From assembly GCF_002993885.1 (NCBI RefSeq), contig NZ_CM009578.1:1181251-1245250 (forward strand): 64,000 nucleotides of DNA. The letters run 5' to 3'. The position numbers were made by a program, and so were the translations under genes. The notes beneath the pieces were generated by a model. The model did not search any database and was not told the DNA's origin. It worked only from the letters and a program-made list of their open reading frames with translations. Source of the stretch: Sphingopyxis lindanitolerans (lineage in GTDB: Bacteria; Pseudomonadota; Alphaproteobacteria; Sphingomonadales; Sphingomonadaceae). Positions 8,055 through 16,939 of this stretch are shown piece after piece (position 1 is the first letter of the stretch; each line of letters opens with the position of its first letter).

Positions 8055-8711
8055 ATGACACATCTGACGATCGAGGATCGTATCGCGCGTCTCGAAGCGC
8101 TCGACGCCATCCGTCAGCTTCCCGCCAAATATGCGCTCGCGCTCGACATGCGCGACATGGACGCCATGGTGTCGCTGTTCCCCGCCGATGTCCGCGTCGG
8201 CAAGGGGGCGAGCGGGCGCGAGGCGCTGCGCGCTTATATGGACGCGACGCTGCGTTCGCCCTTCACCGGCACCTCGCACCATATCGGCGGCCATATCATC
8301 GAATTCGACGATGCCGATCATGCCCATGGCGTGGTCTATTCAAAGAATGAGCATGAAACCCCGGTCGCGAACGGCGGCGGCGAATGGGTCATCATGCAGA
8401 TGATGTATGTCGACGATTATGTCCGCGCCGCAGGCCCCGACGGCCCGCGCTGGTATTTCGCCCGCCGCCTGCCGCTCTATTGGTACGCGACCGACCTCAA
8501 CAAGCCGCCGGTCGGGCCGGACAAGATGCGCTGGCCCGGATCGGACGCGACCGAGGGCAATTTCCATAAGCTGTTCCCGAGCTATGCCGAATTTTGGGAG
8601 CGCGCGGGGGCGCCCGACACGCCGCTGCCGCCGCCCGCCCCTTTCGACCAGTTCCTGAACCAGATGCGCCGCGGCCAGGCGGCGCCAAAGGTCAAGGTCC
8701 GCGCCGACTGA
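8055..8711 (+). CDS. NTF2/SnoaL-like protein (ketosteroid-isomerase or bile-acid-dehydratase-like fold)
   Basis: The 218-residue product starts with the helix pattern RIARLEALDAIRQLPAKYAL, seen in BaiE-like dehydratases and other SnoaL-like enzymes. It continues with SLFPADVRV, GTSHHIGGHIIEF and a C-terminal extension rich in Pro. The fold forms a conical pocket that can bind hydrophobic ring compounds. Next to KstD-like, Rieske and SDR genes, a role as isomerase or dehydratase on a ring substrate is plausible but inferred. Confidence 0.75.
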   Translation: MTHLTIEDRIARLEALDAIRQLPAKYALALDMRDMDAMVSLFPADVRVGKGASGREALRAYMDATLRSPFTGTSHHIGGHIIEFDDADHAHGVVYSKNEHETPVANGGGEWVIMQMMYVDDYVRAAGPDGPRWYFARRLPLYWYATDLNKPPVGPDKMRWPGSDATEGNFHKLFPSYAEFWERAGAPDTPLPPPAPFDQFLNQMRRGQAAPKVKVRAD

Positions 8712-8768
8712 TGGTCCGGTCGGCGAACGCGCCGTCGCTGGCGCGATGAAACGCCGCCTGCCCTGCCC

Positions 8769-10454
8769 TCAATCATTCACGCCCAGGGCATCGCGCGCCG
8801 CGATATAGCCAAAGGTCAGTGCCGGGCCGATCGTCACCCCCGCGCCCGGATAGCTCTCGCCCATCGCCGATGCGGCATTGTTGCCGATCGCGTAGAGCCC
8901 GGCGATCGGCTTGCCCCCGCCATCGACGACGCGCGCCTTGTCATCGGTGCGCAGGCCGCCGTTGGTGCCGATGTCGCCCGGATAGATCGGCATGGCGTAA
9001 AAGGGGCCCTCGGTCAGCGGCCGCAGGCACGGGTTCGGCGCGACGCGCGGATCGCCGTACATCTGGTCATAGGTCGCCTCGCCGCGCTGGAAATCGGGGT
9101 CCCGGCCGACGGCGGCATGCTCGTTGAAGCGCGACACGGTCGCCGCCAGCGTTGCCACATCGACCCCCATGTCGGCGGCGAGCGCCGCGATCGTCGCACC
9201 CTTTTTCAGGATCGCGCGCACGTCGCCGCGCTGAAACCAGTCGGGCATCAGCGGCAGCAGCGGACCGACGGGATAATTGTGGCGATAGCGATGGTCGAAG
9301 ACGAACCAGCTCGGCGAGGCGTCGCCATGCTCGGCCTCGCGCCGCGCCATCTGCTGCCCGACGATATGATAGGAGGCGGCCTCGTTCAGATAGCGCGCGC
9401 CGCGCTGGTTTACGATCAGGCTGCCGGGCAGCGCGCGCTCGATCGTCGACAATCGCCCGCGATCCTCGCCCGGCACGTAAAAGACCGGCGCCGCCCAGGC
9501 CGACTGCATGTTCATCGTATCGGCGCCCGCCGCAACGCCCGCGCGGATGCTGTCGCCGGTGTTGCCCGACGTGCCGCCCGAATAAAGGGCATTGGGATAA
9601 AGCGGCGCATGGTCGCTGCGCATCGCGGCATTCTTGTCGAAGCCACCCGCGGCGAGAATCACGCCCTTGCGCGCGCGAATCCGTAGCATGCGTCCCCGGT
9701 GGCGGACGATCGCGCCGGTCACCTTGCCGTCCTCGACGACGAGATCCTGCATCGGGCTGGCGAGCCACAGCGGCACCCCGCGCCGGTTGAGCGCCATGCG
9801 CAGCCCGCCGACCAGCGCATTGCCGAGCGTCAGGCGCCGATCCTTGCGCGACCGGAGGCGGAACGGCAGGTCGAGCCAATAGCGCGCGAGGCTTTTGGCG
9901 AGGTGAAGCTGCCAGCCCTTTTGCCGGAACAGCAGCATATAGGTTTCGTCGAAATGCCAGTTCAGATAGCCGAACAGGCTGGCCGCGGGCGACGCGAAGC
10001 GCAAAGTTTCGACCTCCCTGCCCAACTGCCGCCCGTCGATCGGCAGCGGCATGTGAGTGCGATAGCCGCTGGGGCTGCCGCCCGGATTTTCGGCGTGATA
10101 GTCGGGGTAGGGAAAGGCGCAATATTGAATGTCGCTGTTCTGTCCCATCCAGCGCAGCATGGCGGCGGCGGTCGAGACATAGGCGCGGATATTGGCGTCG
10201 GGGACATTGTCGGCCGACAGCGCGCGGACATAGCGGAAGGCGTCATCGATCTTGTCGTTAAACCCCTCGGCGGCGGCCTGGTCGCTTGCCGGAATCCATA
10301 TTCCCGCGCCCGAAGTCGCCGACGTGCCGCCCCACAGGCTTTCCTTTTCGACGATCAGCACATCGGCGTGACCCGCCGCGCCGACCAGCCCCGACAGCAG
10401 CCCGCCCGCGCCCGACCCAACGACCAGCAGATCGACCTCCTTGTCCCAGCCCAT
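8769..10454 (-). CDS. FAD-dependent 3-ketosteroid delta1-dehydrogenase-like oxidoreductase
   Basis: The 561-residue flavoprotein has an N-terminal FAD-binding VVGSGAGG (residues 11-18), the succinate dehydrogenase/fumarate reductase-type body with GVILAAGGFDKN, and a C-terminal YAIGNNAAS plus GESYPGAGVTIGPALTFGY. That tail is typical of KstD-like enzymes, which introduce a double bond next to a ring ketone. I chose the ATG at 10452-10454 behind an AGGGGGA site; an alternative ATG at 10494-10496 adds 14 residues. It is last in a minus-strand operon after the SDR and the OYE homologue. Confidence 0.85.
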   Translation of the reverse strand: MGWDKEVDLLVVGSGAGGLLSGLVGAAGHADVLIVEKESLWGGTSATSGAGIWIPASDQAAAEGFNDKIDDAFRYVRALSADNVPDANIRAYVSTAAAMLRWMGQNSDIQYCAFPYPDYHAENPGGSPSGYRTHMPLPIDGRQLGREVETLRFASPAASLFGYLNWHFDETYMLLFRQKGWQLHLAKSLARYWLDLPFRLRSRKDRRLTLGNALVGGLRMALNRRGVPLWLASPMQDLVVEDGKVTGAIVRHRGRMLRIRARKGVILAAGGFDKNAAMRSDHAPLYPNALYSGGTSGNTGDSIRAGVAAGADTMNMQSAWAAPVFYVPGEDRGRLSTIERALPGSLIVNQRGARYLNEAASYHIVGQQMARREAEHGDASPSWFVFDHRYRHNYPVGPLLPLMPDWFQRGDVRAILKKGATIAALAADMGVDVATLAATVSRFNEHAAVGRDPDFQRGEATYDQMYGDPRVAPNPCLRPLTEGPFYAMPIYPGDIGTNGGLRTDDKARVVDGGGKPIAGLYAIGNNAASAMGESYPGAGVTIGPALTFGYIAARDALGVND

Positions 10455-10501
10455 GTCGTCCCCCTGTTCGCCCGCCGCCGCGTCCATCCGTGCCATGCGC
10501 G

Positions 10502-11296
10502 TCAACCCTGATAGGAATAGGGCATGTAAAGCTGCGCCGCCTTGCCCCCATCGACCGGCAGTGCGACCCCGCTGATGTAGCTCGCCGCGTCGGACAGCAG
10601 GAAACAGATCGCCTCGGCCAGCTCCTCGGGACGGCCGCCGCGTCCCATCGGAATGGCGTCGGCGGTCAGCGCCGCGACCTCGGGCGCCTTGCGAGCGAAT
10701 TCCTCGGTTCCAGCGGTCTGCACCTGTCCGGGAACGATCGCATTGATGCGAACCCCGTGCCGCGCGCCCTCCATCGCCGCGCAGGCGGTGAAATGGGTCA
10801 GCGCCGCCTTCGACGCCGAATAGCTCGCCATGTTCGTCGCCGCGCGGATGCCGCACGAGGAGGAGACGTTGACGATCGCCCCACCGCCCTGCTTCACCAT
10901 GATCGCCATCGCCGCCTTGGTCGCGACGAACACCGCGTCGGCGTTGACCGCGAAATCCTTACGCCAATGATCGAGGCCGAGCTTGGCGAGCGGCGCATAG
11001 TGGGTCGACATCGCGTTGTTGACCAGCATGTCGAGCCGCCCGTGCCGCGCCGCGACATCGTCGATCAGCGCCGCCAGCGCGTCGAAATCGGTGACGTCGA
11101 GGGTGTGGATTTCGCACACGCCCCCGGCCGCCTCGATCGCCGTCTTCGCGGCCGCCAGCCGCTCGGCGCGCCGCGCACAGACCGCCACCGTCGCCCCCCG
11201 CTGCGCCAGCATCTGCGCGGTCGCCAGCCCGATACCGTCGCTGCCGCCGGTGACGATCGCCACCCGGCCGTTCAATGCTCCGCTCATCTGGTTCAT
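10502..11296 (-). CDS. SDR-family oxidoreductase
   Basis: The 264-residue classical short-chain dehydrogenase has the cofactor motif TGGSDGIG, NNAMS, a catalytic Ser in NVSSSCG and the YSASK active site. Its C-terminus (YISGVALPVDGG) is typical. The enzyme should interconvert an alcohol and a ketone with NAD(P). The start ATG at 11294-11296 overlaps the stop of the upstream OYE gene by 4 bp (ATGA), showing a coupled operon. The substrate is not assignable, but the context suggests a ring hydroxyl or a beta-hydroxyacyl intermediate. Confidence 0.9.
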   Translation of the reverse strand: MNQMSGALNGRVAIVTGGSDGIGLATAQMLAQRGATVAVCARRAERLAAAKTAIEAAGGVCEIHTLDVTDFDALAALIDDVAARHGRLDMLVNNAMSTHYAPLAKLGLDHWRKDFAVNADAVFVATKAAMAIMVKQGGGAIVNVSSSCGIRAATNMASYSASKAALTHFTACAAMEGARHGVRINAIVPGQVQTAGTEEFARKAPEVAALTADAIPMGRGGRPEELAEAICFLLSDAASYISGVALPVDGGKAAQLYMPYSYQG

Positions 11297-12528
11297 GCTC
11301 CCGCTGCCGTCTGGTTGAGGGCGGCGTCCTGTGGTCCGGTCAGGATACAATGCGTGCCGCTTGGCAGATACATCATCGACACGCACCGATTGCACGCGGT
11401 GCAGCCCGACTTGTGCGCGCCGCCCGCCGTCCATTGGTTGATGATCCCCGGATCGTGGATCAATATCCGCCCCATCGCCACCGCGTCGAAGCCGTCGGCC
11501 ATCGCCTGGTCGACGCCCTCGATCGACTGGATGCCGCCCAGATAGGCAAGCGGCATCGCCGTCGCACCGCGCACCCGAAGCGCCAGGTCGCGCAGGTAAT
11601 TTTCATGAAATTCGACATGTCGCGGCTCGGTCAGCGATTGCAGCCACATGCCGAGACGGATGATTGGATTGGGGTTCGAGGCGCGGTTTGCCTTTGGGAA
11701 GGAGGAACCGAACATCGCGGTGATCGATTCGACGTTGAGGCCGTTCGACAGCACCGCCATATGCGCGCCGGCGCGTTCGAGGATCCGCGCGATCTCGACC
11801 CCGTCCTCGATCCGGTTGCCGCGGCCGACGCCGTCGGTCATGCTGTATTTGACGACGACCGCCATATCCTTGCCGACCGCGTCAAGCACGCGCGCCAGCG
11901 TTTCGACCGGAAAGCGCATCCGCTTCGCGATCGTGCCGCCATAATCGTCGCGCCGCTTGTTATAGACCGGCGAGACGAACTGACTGAGCAGATAGCCATG
12001 CCCCATGTGCAGCTCGACCGCGTCGAACCCGCCCTCGCGCGCCGTCCGGGCCGCGGCGACGAATTCGTCGGTCATCGCGGCGATCTCGTCGCGGGTCATG
12101 CGCTTCTTGAACCAGCGCCCCGATAGCATGCCGACCTTGTTGAAGCCGCCGCTCGACGACAGCGGCCGCCGCGCTTGCAATTGCGCCTGATCGAGAAAGG
12201 TGAAGGAGCCGGCATGGGTGATCTGCGCGCAGGCCGCCGCGCCATGACGGTGGACGCCGTCGGTCAGCGCCCGAAAGTCGGCGACCGAGTCGCGGTCGAG
12301 CGTCACCTGATCGACAAAGGTGCGTCCGTCGCGGCTGGTCGCGCAATAAGCGACGGTCGACATCGCCGCCCCGCCTTCGGCCGTCCGCTCGTGGAACAGC
12401 GCCAGCCCCTTTGAAACCAGCCCTTTCTTGGCCATACCCTCGTTGGTGGCGGCCTTGATGAAGCGATTGCGCAGCCGCAGCGGCCCGATGGTCAACGGGC
12501 GGAAAGCCTCGCCAGATGCGCCGGACAT
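11293..12528 (-). CDS. Old Yellow Enzyme-family NADH:flavin oxidoreductase with C-terminal Cys cluster
   Basis: The 411-residue product is an FMN TIM barrel: PLRLRNRFIKAATNEGMA at the N-terminus and the signature ELHMGHGYLLSQFVSP in the middle. A four-Cys cluster near the end (GCTACNRC, then one more Cys 12 residues later) resembles the [4Fe-4S] ligands of 2,4-dienoyl-CoA reductase. However, the protein stops there and lacks the C-terminal FAD/NAD domain. It heads the minus-strand operon. A reductase on an enone or dienoyl ring intermediate is the likely role. Confidence 0.87.
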   Translation of the reverse strand: MSGASGEAFRPLTIGPLRLRNRFIKAATNEGMAKKGLVSKGLALFHERTAEGGAAMSTVAYCATSRDGRTFVDQVTLDRDSVADFRALTDGVHRHGAAACAQITHAGSFTFLDQAQLQARRPLSSSGGFNKVGMLSGRWFKKRMTRDEIAAMTDEFVAAARTAREGGFDAVELHMGHGYLLSQFVSPVYNKRRDDYGGTIAKRMRFPVETLARVLDAVGKDMAVVVKYSMTDGVGRGNRIEDGVEIARILERAGAHMAVLSNGLNVESITAMFGSSFPKANRASNPNPIIRLGMWLQSLTEPRHVEFHENYLRDLALRVRGATAMPLAYLGGIQSIEGVDQAMADGFDAVAMGRILIHDPGIINQWTAGGAHKSGCTACNRCVSMMYLPSGTHCILTGPQDAALNQTAAGA

Positions 12529-12637
12529 GAATATTCTCCCGCAGGTGTTTCACGCAATTGACGGTGATATGAGTTATATGTCAAGATCATGCGTAATTTA
12601 ATGATAATATTTTTACGAATCACTTGAAAGGAAAGTC
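12529..12637. promoter_or_regulatory. divergent AT-rich promoter region with TGCGTA motif
   Basis: The gap between the minus-strand OYE operon and the plus-strand SDR is strongly AT-rich. It holds ATGCGTAAT at 12589-12597, TTTTACGAATCAC at 12611-12623 and TCACGCAATTGAC near 12550, all variants of the island motif. An AAGGAAAG ribosome binding site precedes the ATG at 12638. The arrangement suggests one regulator controls both directions. Confidence 0.5.
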
Positions 12638-13393
12638 ATGGCGGCGCGAATCGTCCTTGTCACCGGGGCCGGCCAGGGAGTGGGTCAGGGCATCGCCCTC
12701 GCCTTTGCCGCGCAGGGCGATACCGTCCTCCTCGCCGGCCGGACCGCCGCGAAGCTGGCCGATACCGAACGGCTGATCGAAGCCCGCGGCCAGGGTACCG
12801 CCGCGGCGATCGAATGCGACGTCAAATCCGCCGAATCGCTGAACCGGATGATGGCCGATGTCGCTCATCGTTTCGGCGGCCTCGACATATTGGTCAACAA
12901 TGCGCAGGAAGTCCCCAACGGCGAACTGCTGACGGTCGAGGACGCGGCCTTCGTCGCCGGTTTCGAATCGGGACCGCTCGCGGCGCTGCGGCTGATGAAG
13001 CTGGCCCAGCCGATGATGGCGGCGCGCGGCGGCGGGGTGATCCTCAATCTGGTGTCGTCGGTCATCGAACGCTGGGACATGACCGGCTATGGCGCCTATG
13101 CCGCAACCAAAGCGGCGATCCGATCGCTGACCCGCGCCGCCGCGGCCGAATGGGGCAAGGACCATATCCGCGTCCTCAACATCGCGCCGCACGCCGAATC
13201 GCCCGGATTGAAGCGCTGGGCCGACAACAACCCGGACGAGGCCGCAGCCTTTTTTCGCACGATTCCCCTGGGCCGCATCGGTGCCTGCGAGGCAGACATC
13301 GGCCGCGCGGTGGTCGCGCTTTGCGCGCCCGAAATGGCCTATCTGACCGGCGCGACGGTGCCGCTCGACGGCGGCCAGGCCAATTTCGGCTGA
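12638..13393 (+). CDS. SDR-family oxidoreductase
   Basis: The 251-residue short-chain dehydrogenase has the TGAGQGVG cofactor motif, NNAQ in place of the usual NNAG, an SSV catalytic serine context and the active-site YAATK. The C-terminal TGATVPLDGGQ closes the fold. It is the first gene of the plus-strand part of the island, directly after the shared divergent promoter, with a second SDR 25 bases downstream. The substrate is unknown. Confidence 0.9.
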   Translation: MAARIVLVTGAGQGVGQGIALAFAAQGDTVLLAGRTAAKLADTERLIEARGQGTAAAIECDVKSAESLNRMMADVAHRFGGLDILVNNAQEVPNGELLTVEDAAFVAGFESGPLAALRLMKLAQPMMAARGGGVILNLVSSVIERWDMTGYGAYAATKAAIRSLTRAAAAEWGKDHIRVLNIAPHAESPGLKRWADNNPDEAAAFFRTIPLGRIGACEADIGRAVVALCAPEMAYLTGATVPLDGGQANFG

Positions 13394-13418
13394 GCCACGC
13401 ACCATCATGGAGACGAAG

Positions 13419-14291
13419 ATGACCGAACCGAAAATTGCGCTCGTCACCGGCGCCAGCCGCGGCGCCGGGGCAGGCATCGCCCGCGGCCTCGGCGAAAAGG
13501 GGATGACCGTCTATGTTACCGGGCGCACGCTGGCGCCGGGCGACGCCAAAGGCTGGGACGGCACCGTCCTGCCCGGCACCGTCGCCGAAACCGCCGCGGC
13601 GGTGACGAAGGCGGGCGGCCAGGGCATCGCCGTCGTCTGCGACCACAGCGACGACGAACAGGTCGCGGCGCTGTTCGCGCAGATCGAACGCGAGGCGGAA
13701 CGGCTCGACATATTGGTCAACAACGCAACCTATATCCACCATCAGCTGATCGAGAAGAAACCCTTCTGGGAAAAGGAGATTGCCGCCGCGAACATCCTCG
13801 ATGTCGGGCTGCGCTCGGCCTATGTCGCCAGCTGGCACGCGGCGCGGATGATGGTGCCGCAGGGGTCGGGGCTGATCGCCTTCGGCTCCTCCTTTGGTGC
13901 CAGCTGCTATATGCACGGCCCTGCCTATGGCGCGCAAAAGGCGGGAATCGACAAATTCGCGCACGACATGGAGCATGACCTGCGCGGAACCGGGGTGCGA
14001 ACCGCCTCGATCTGGATGGGGCCGCTGATCACCGAACGCTCGACGATCGCGCGCGAGGTCAATCCCGAACAATATGAAGGCTTTATCGAGACGGCGGAAA
14101 ATCCCGAATTCACCGGCCATATCCTGCACGCGCTCGCCAGCCGCCCCGAGGGCGCGGCGCTGTCGGGCCGGACGCTGGTCGGCGCCGAGATCGCCCGCGA
14201 CCTTGGCATCACCGACCGCGGCCACGAGCGCCCCTCCTATCGCGAGATGCTGGGCAGCCCGAACGAGCCCAATCCCGCCGCCGTCTATTGA
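13419..14291 (+). CDS. SDR-family oxidoreductase, DHRS1-like
   Basis: The 290-residue SDR has TGASRGAG, NNATY and the active-site YGAQK, with a longer C-terminal region than classical SDRs (family length about 290 in DHRS1-like proteins). I chose the ATG at 13419 because GGAGACGAAG lies at an ideal distance; an ATG at 13407 would put the site inside the gene. It follows the preceding SDR closely and ends at the AT-rich promoter before the acyl-CoA ligase. Confidence 0.87.
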   Translation: MTEPKIALVTGASRGAGAGIARGLGEKGMTVYVTGRTLAPGDAKGWDGTVLPGTVAETAAAVTKAGGQGIAVVCDHSDDEQVAALFAQIEREAERLDILVNNATYIHHQLIEKKPFWEKEIAAANILDVGLRSAYVASWHAARMMVPQGSGLIAFGSSFGASCYMHGPAYGAQKAGIDKFAHDMEHDLRGTGVRTASIWMGPLITERSTIAREVNPEQYEGFIETAENPEFTGHILHALASRPEGAALSGRTLVGAEIARDLGITDRGHERPSYREMLGSPNEPNPAAVY

Positions 14292-14423
14292 TCTTACGCA
14301 AAAACACGATATTTTTGGCTTGATCTTGCATGAGTTCGTATTTATTTGCATAATATACTACGCATATCGCGACCGATAAGCAATCGGCGCCGGGATAGAC
14401 GGGACGAAGGAACAGGCAGAGGC
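14292..14423 (+). promoter_or_regulatory. AT-rich promoter region with two TACGCA motifs
   Basis: Directly after the SDR stop the sequence becomes AT-rich. It contains TTACGCAAAAA at 14294-14304 and CTACGCATATC at 14368-14378, with ATTTGCATAATAT between them. This gap probably drives the long acyl-CoA ligase operon that runs to the second Lrp gene. No confident -35/-10 pair was identified. Confidence 0.5.
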
Positions 14424-16064
14424 ATGGCGACGCAAAGCGATCCGATCTTCGAAACGGTCACCGCGCCCGGCACACCCTTTGAGCTGGGGCTGCGGGACGG
14501 CATGCGCCGCTTCGTCAACATCCCCTCCGACATCGGCCAGATGCTCGAGACCGCGCGCGGACATGGCAACCGCATCGCACTCGTCGATGGCGACATCCGC
14601 CTGAGCTTTTCCGACCTTTTCGCGCGCCGCGATGCGCTGGCGGCGGTGCTCGATATCCGGCGCGGCGACCGGGTCGCCATCTGCATGCGCAATCGCAGCG
14701 AATGGATGGTCGCTTTCCTCGCCGCGATCCGGTGCGGCGGCGTCGCGGCGCTGCTCAACAGCCGCGGCTCGCCCGCCGAACTATGCGCCGCGATCGACGA
14801 TGTCGCGCCCGCGGTGGTTCTCGCCGACCGCGACCGCGCGGCGCGTCTGCGCGAAGGCGGCTTTGCCGGACGCCTGATCGCGGCCGCCGATTTTCCCGCG
14901 CCGGGCGACGCGCTGCCTCCCGCCGTCGCTCCCGCAAATCCCGGCGACCCCGCCGCCATCCTGTTCACCTCGGGCACCACCGGACGGGTCAAGGGCGCGG
15001 TGCTGACGCATGAAAATCTGATGACGGGCATCCTCGGCATGCAATTGTCGGGCACGATGGTCCTCCACAACACCGCGAAACAGCTCGGCATTCCGGTCGC
15101 GACGATCCTCGCCAACCTGCCGCAGCAATCGGTGATGCTCGCCGCGCCTTTGTTCCATATTTCGGGGCTCGGCGCGGGCTTCCTCGCCCCCCTGCTCGCG
15201 GGATCGAAGGTCGTGATGGTTCGCCGCTGGTCGGCGGAGAGCGCGGTCGACCTGATCGAGCGCGAACAGGTGACGATGTTCTCGGGCGTCCCGACGATGA
15301 TGTGGGACATCGTCAACGCGGGCAAGCATCGCGGCGCCAACCTGTCGAGCCTGCGCAACGTCGGCATGGGCGGCCAGGCGTTGCCGGTCGGCCTGCTCGA
15401 CGAATTTCGCGCCGCCTGCCCCGACGTCGTCATGGGCACCGGCTATGGCATGACCGAAACGGCGGGCAGCGTCGCCATGGGGGTCGGCGCCGATTTCATC
15501 CGCAAGAGCGCCTCCGCCGGCCGCGCGCTGTCGCTGGTCGAAATGCGGATCGCGGGGGCCGACGGCACCGACCTTCCGGCGGGCGCGGTTGGTGAGATCG
15601 TCGTGCGCGGGCCGATGGTGATGCAAGGCTATTGGCAGCAACCCGAAGCGACCGCCGACGTGCTGTCGCCCGACGGCTGGCTCAAGACCGGCGACATCGG
15701 CTATCTCGACGACGAAGGCTATTTGTTCATCGTCGACCGCGCCAAGGATATGGTGATTTCGGGCGGCGAGAATATCTATTGCGCCGAGGTCGAGCGCATC
15801 ATCAACGCCATGCCCGGCGTCGCCGAATGCGCGGCGTTCGGCATCCCCGACGACCGGCTGGGCGAGCTGCTCGTCGCGCGCGTGGTCAGCGAAACGCTGG
15901 ACGGCGCGGCGGTGATCGCCGAGGTTGCCGAAAAGCTGGCGCGCTACAAGGCGCCGGCGATGGTGCGGGTGGACCTTGCCCCCCTGCCCCGCAACGACGT
16001 CGGCAAGATCGACAAACGGCGGCTGCGCGCCGACTGGACCCAGGCAGAAGGGATTGACGCATAA
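14424..16064 (+). CDS. class I adenylate-forming acyl-CoA ligase
   Basis: The 546-residue enzyme activates a carboxylic acid with ATP and CoA. It shows the AMP-binding loop LFTSGTTGRVKGAVL, the GYGMTETAG motif, the hinge GWLKTGDIGYLDDEGYLFI and the catalytic Lys near the end in DVGKIDKRRLR. The ATG at 14424 follows AGGCAGAGGC. The gene heads an operon that includes an amidohydrolase, a Rieske oxygenase, an amidase, an SDR and an MFS transporter, so the acid is probably a catabolic intermediate of the island substrate. Confidence 0.92.
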   Translation: MATQSDPIFETVTAPGTPFELGLRDGMRRFVNIPSDIGQMLETARGHGNRIALVDGDIRLSFSDLFARRDALAAVLDIRRGDRVAICMRNRSEWMVAFLAAIRCGGVAALLNSRGSPAELCAAIDDVAPAVVLADRDRAARLREGGFAGRLIAAADFPAPGDALPPAVAPANPGDPAAILFTSGTTGRVKGAVLTHENLMTGILGMQLSGTMVLHNTAKQLGIPVATILANLPQQSVMLAAPLFHISGLGAGFLAPLLAGSKVVMVRRWSAESAVDLIEREQVTMFSGVPTMMWDIVNAGKHRGANLSSLRNVGMGGQALPVGLLDEFRAACPDVVMGTGYGMTETAGSVAMGVGADFIRKSASAGRALSLVEMRIAGADGTDLPAGAVGEIVVRGPMVMQGYWQQPEATADVLSPDGWLKTGDIGYLDDEGYLFIVDRAKDMVISGGENIYCAEVERIINAMPGVAECAAFGIPDDRLGELLVARVVSETLDGAAVIAEVAEKLARYKAPAMVRVDLAPLPRNDVGKIDKRRLRADWTQAEGIDA

Positions 16065-16936
16065 TGGCCATGCCCACCGACATCGGCATCATCGACTGCA
16101 TGCTGGGGATTCCCGAAAGCGAAACGCGCTCCGACTGGTTCGACAGCTTTCGGCCGCTCATCAAGGATGCCGAAACGCTGAAGCAATTCACCATGCCCGC
16201 GCAATATATGTTCAAGGACATACCCGAGACCGGCGCGGTCGACGATTTCGTCCAATGGACGGTCGATCAGATGGACCGTTTCAACATCGCGCGCGCGATG
16301 GTCGGCTGGAACGACAATGCCACCTCGCGCCGCGCGAAGGAGATGTTCCCCGACCGCTTCTTCTTCGACCTGCCGTGCGACCCCAACAAGGGAGTGGACG
16401 AAGTGCGCCGGATCAAACGCATCCATGCCGAGGTCGGGCTGTCGGCGATCAGCGTCTTTCCAGCCGGCACCATGCCGCAGGTGCCGATCAACCATAAATA
16501 TATGTTCCCCCTCTATACCGCGGCGGCCGAACTCGGCCTGCCGATCTGCCTCAATGTCGGCATCCCCGGCCCGCGCATCCCGATGGAAAACCAGAAGGTC
16601 GAGCATCTCGACGAGATTTGCTGGTTCTTCCCCGACCTCAAGATCGTCATGCGCCACGGCGCCGAGCCGTGGCAGGACCTGGCGGTCAAGCTGATGCTCA
16701 AATGGCCGAACCTCTATTATTCGACGAGCGCCTTCGCGCCGAAATATTATCCGCAGGCGATCATCGACTATGCCAACACCCGCGGCGCCGACAAGATCCT
16801 CTACGCCGGCTATTTCCCGATGGGGCTGAGCCTCGACCGCATCTTCGCCGACATGCCGCACGTCCCCTTCAAGGACGAAGTGTGGCCGAAATTCCTGCGC
16901 GAAAACGCGATCAAGGTCTTTGGATTGGGAGCCTGA
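16064..16936 (+). CDS. amidohydrolase_2-family protein lacking the usual metal ligands
   Basis: The 290-residue product resembles the ACMSD / 2-pyrone-4,6-dicarboxylate-type amidohydrolase barrel: PLYTAAAELGLPICLNVG, then LKIVMRHGAEPW and LYYSTSAFAPKYYP. The first strand reads IIDCMLGIP, where active members have an HxH pair, and the last strand reads YAGYFPMG, where an Asp is normally found. The enzyme is therefore either metal-independent or non-catalytic. The ATG overlaps the ligase stop by one base (TAATG), and the Rieske oxygenase follows 3 bases later. Confidence 0.8.
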   Translation: MAMPTDIGIIDCMLGIPESETRSDWFDSFRPLIKDAETLKQFTMPAQYMFKDIPETGAVDDFVQWTVDQMDRFNIARAMVGWNDNATSRRAKEMFPDRFFFDLPCDPNKGVDEVRRIKRIHAEVGLSAISVFPAGTMPQVPINHKYMFPLYTAAAELGLPICLNVGIPGPRIPMENQKVEHLDEICWFFPDLKIVMRHGAEPWQDLAVKLMLKWPNLYYSTSAFAPKYYPQAIIDYANTRGADKILYAGYFPMGLSLDRIFADMPHVPFKDEVWPKFLRENAIKVFGLGA

Positions 16937-16939
16937 ACG

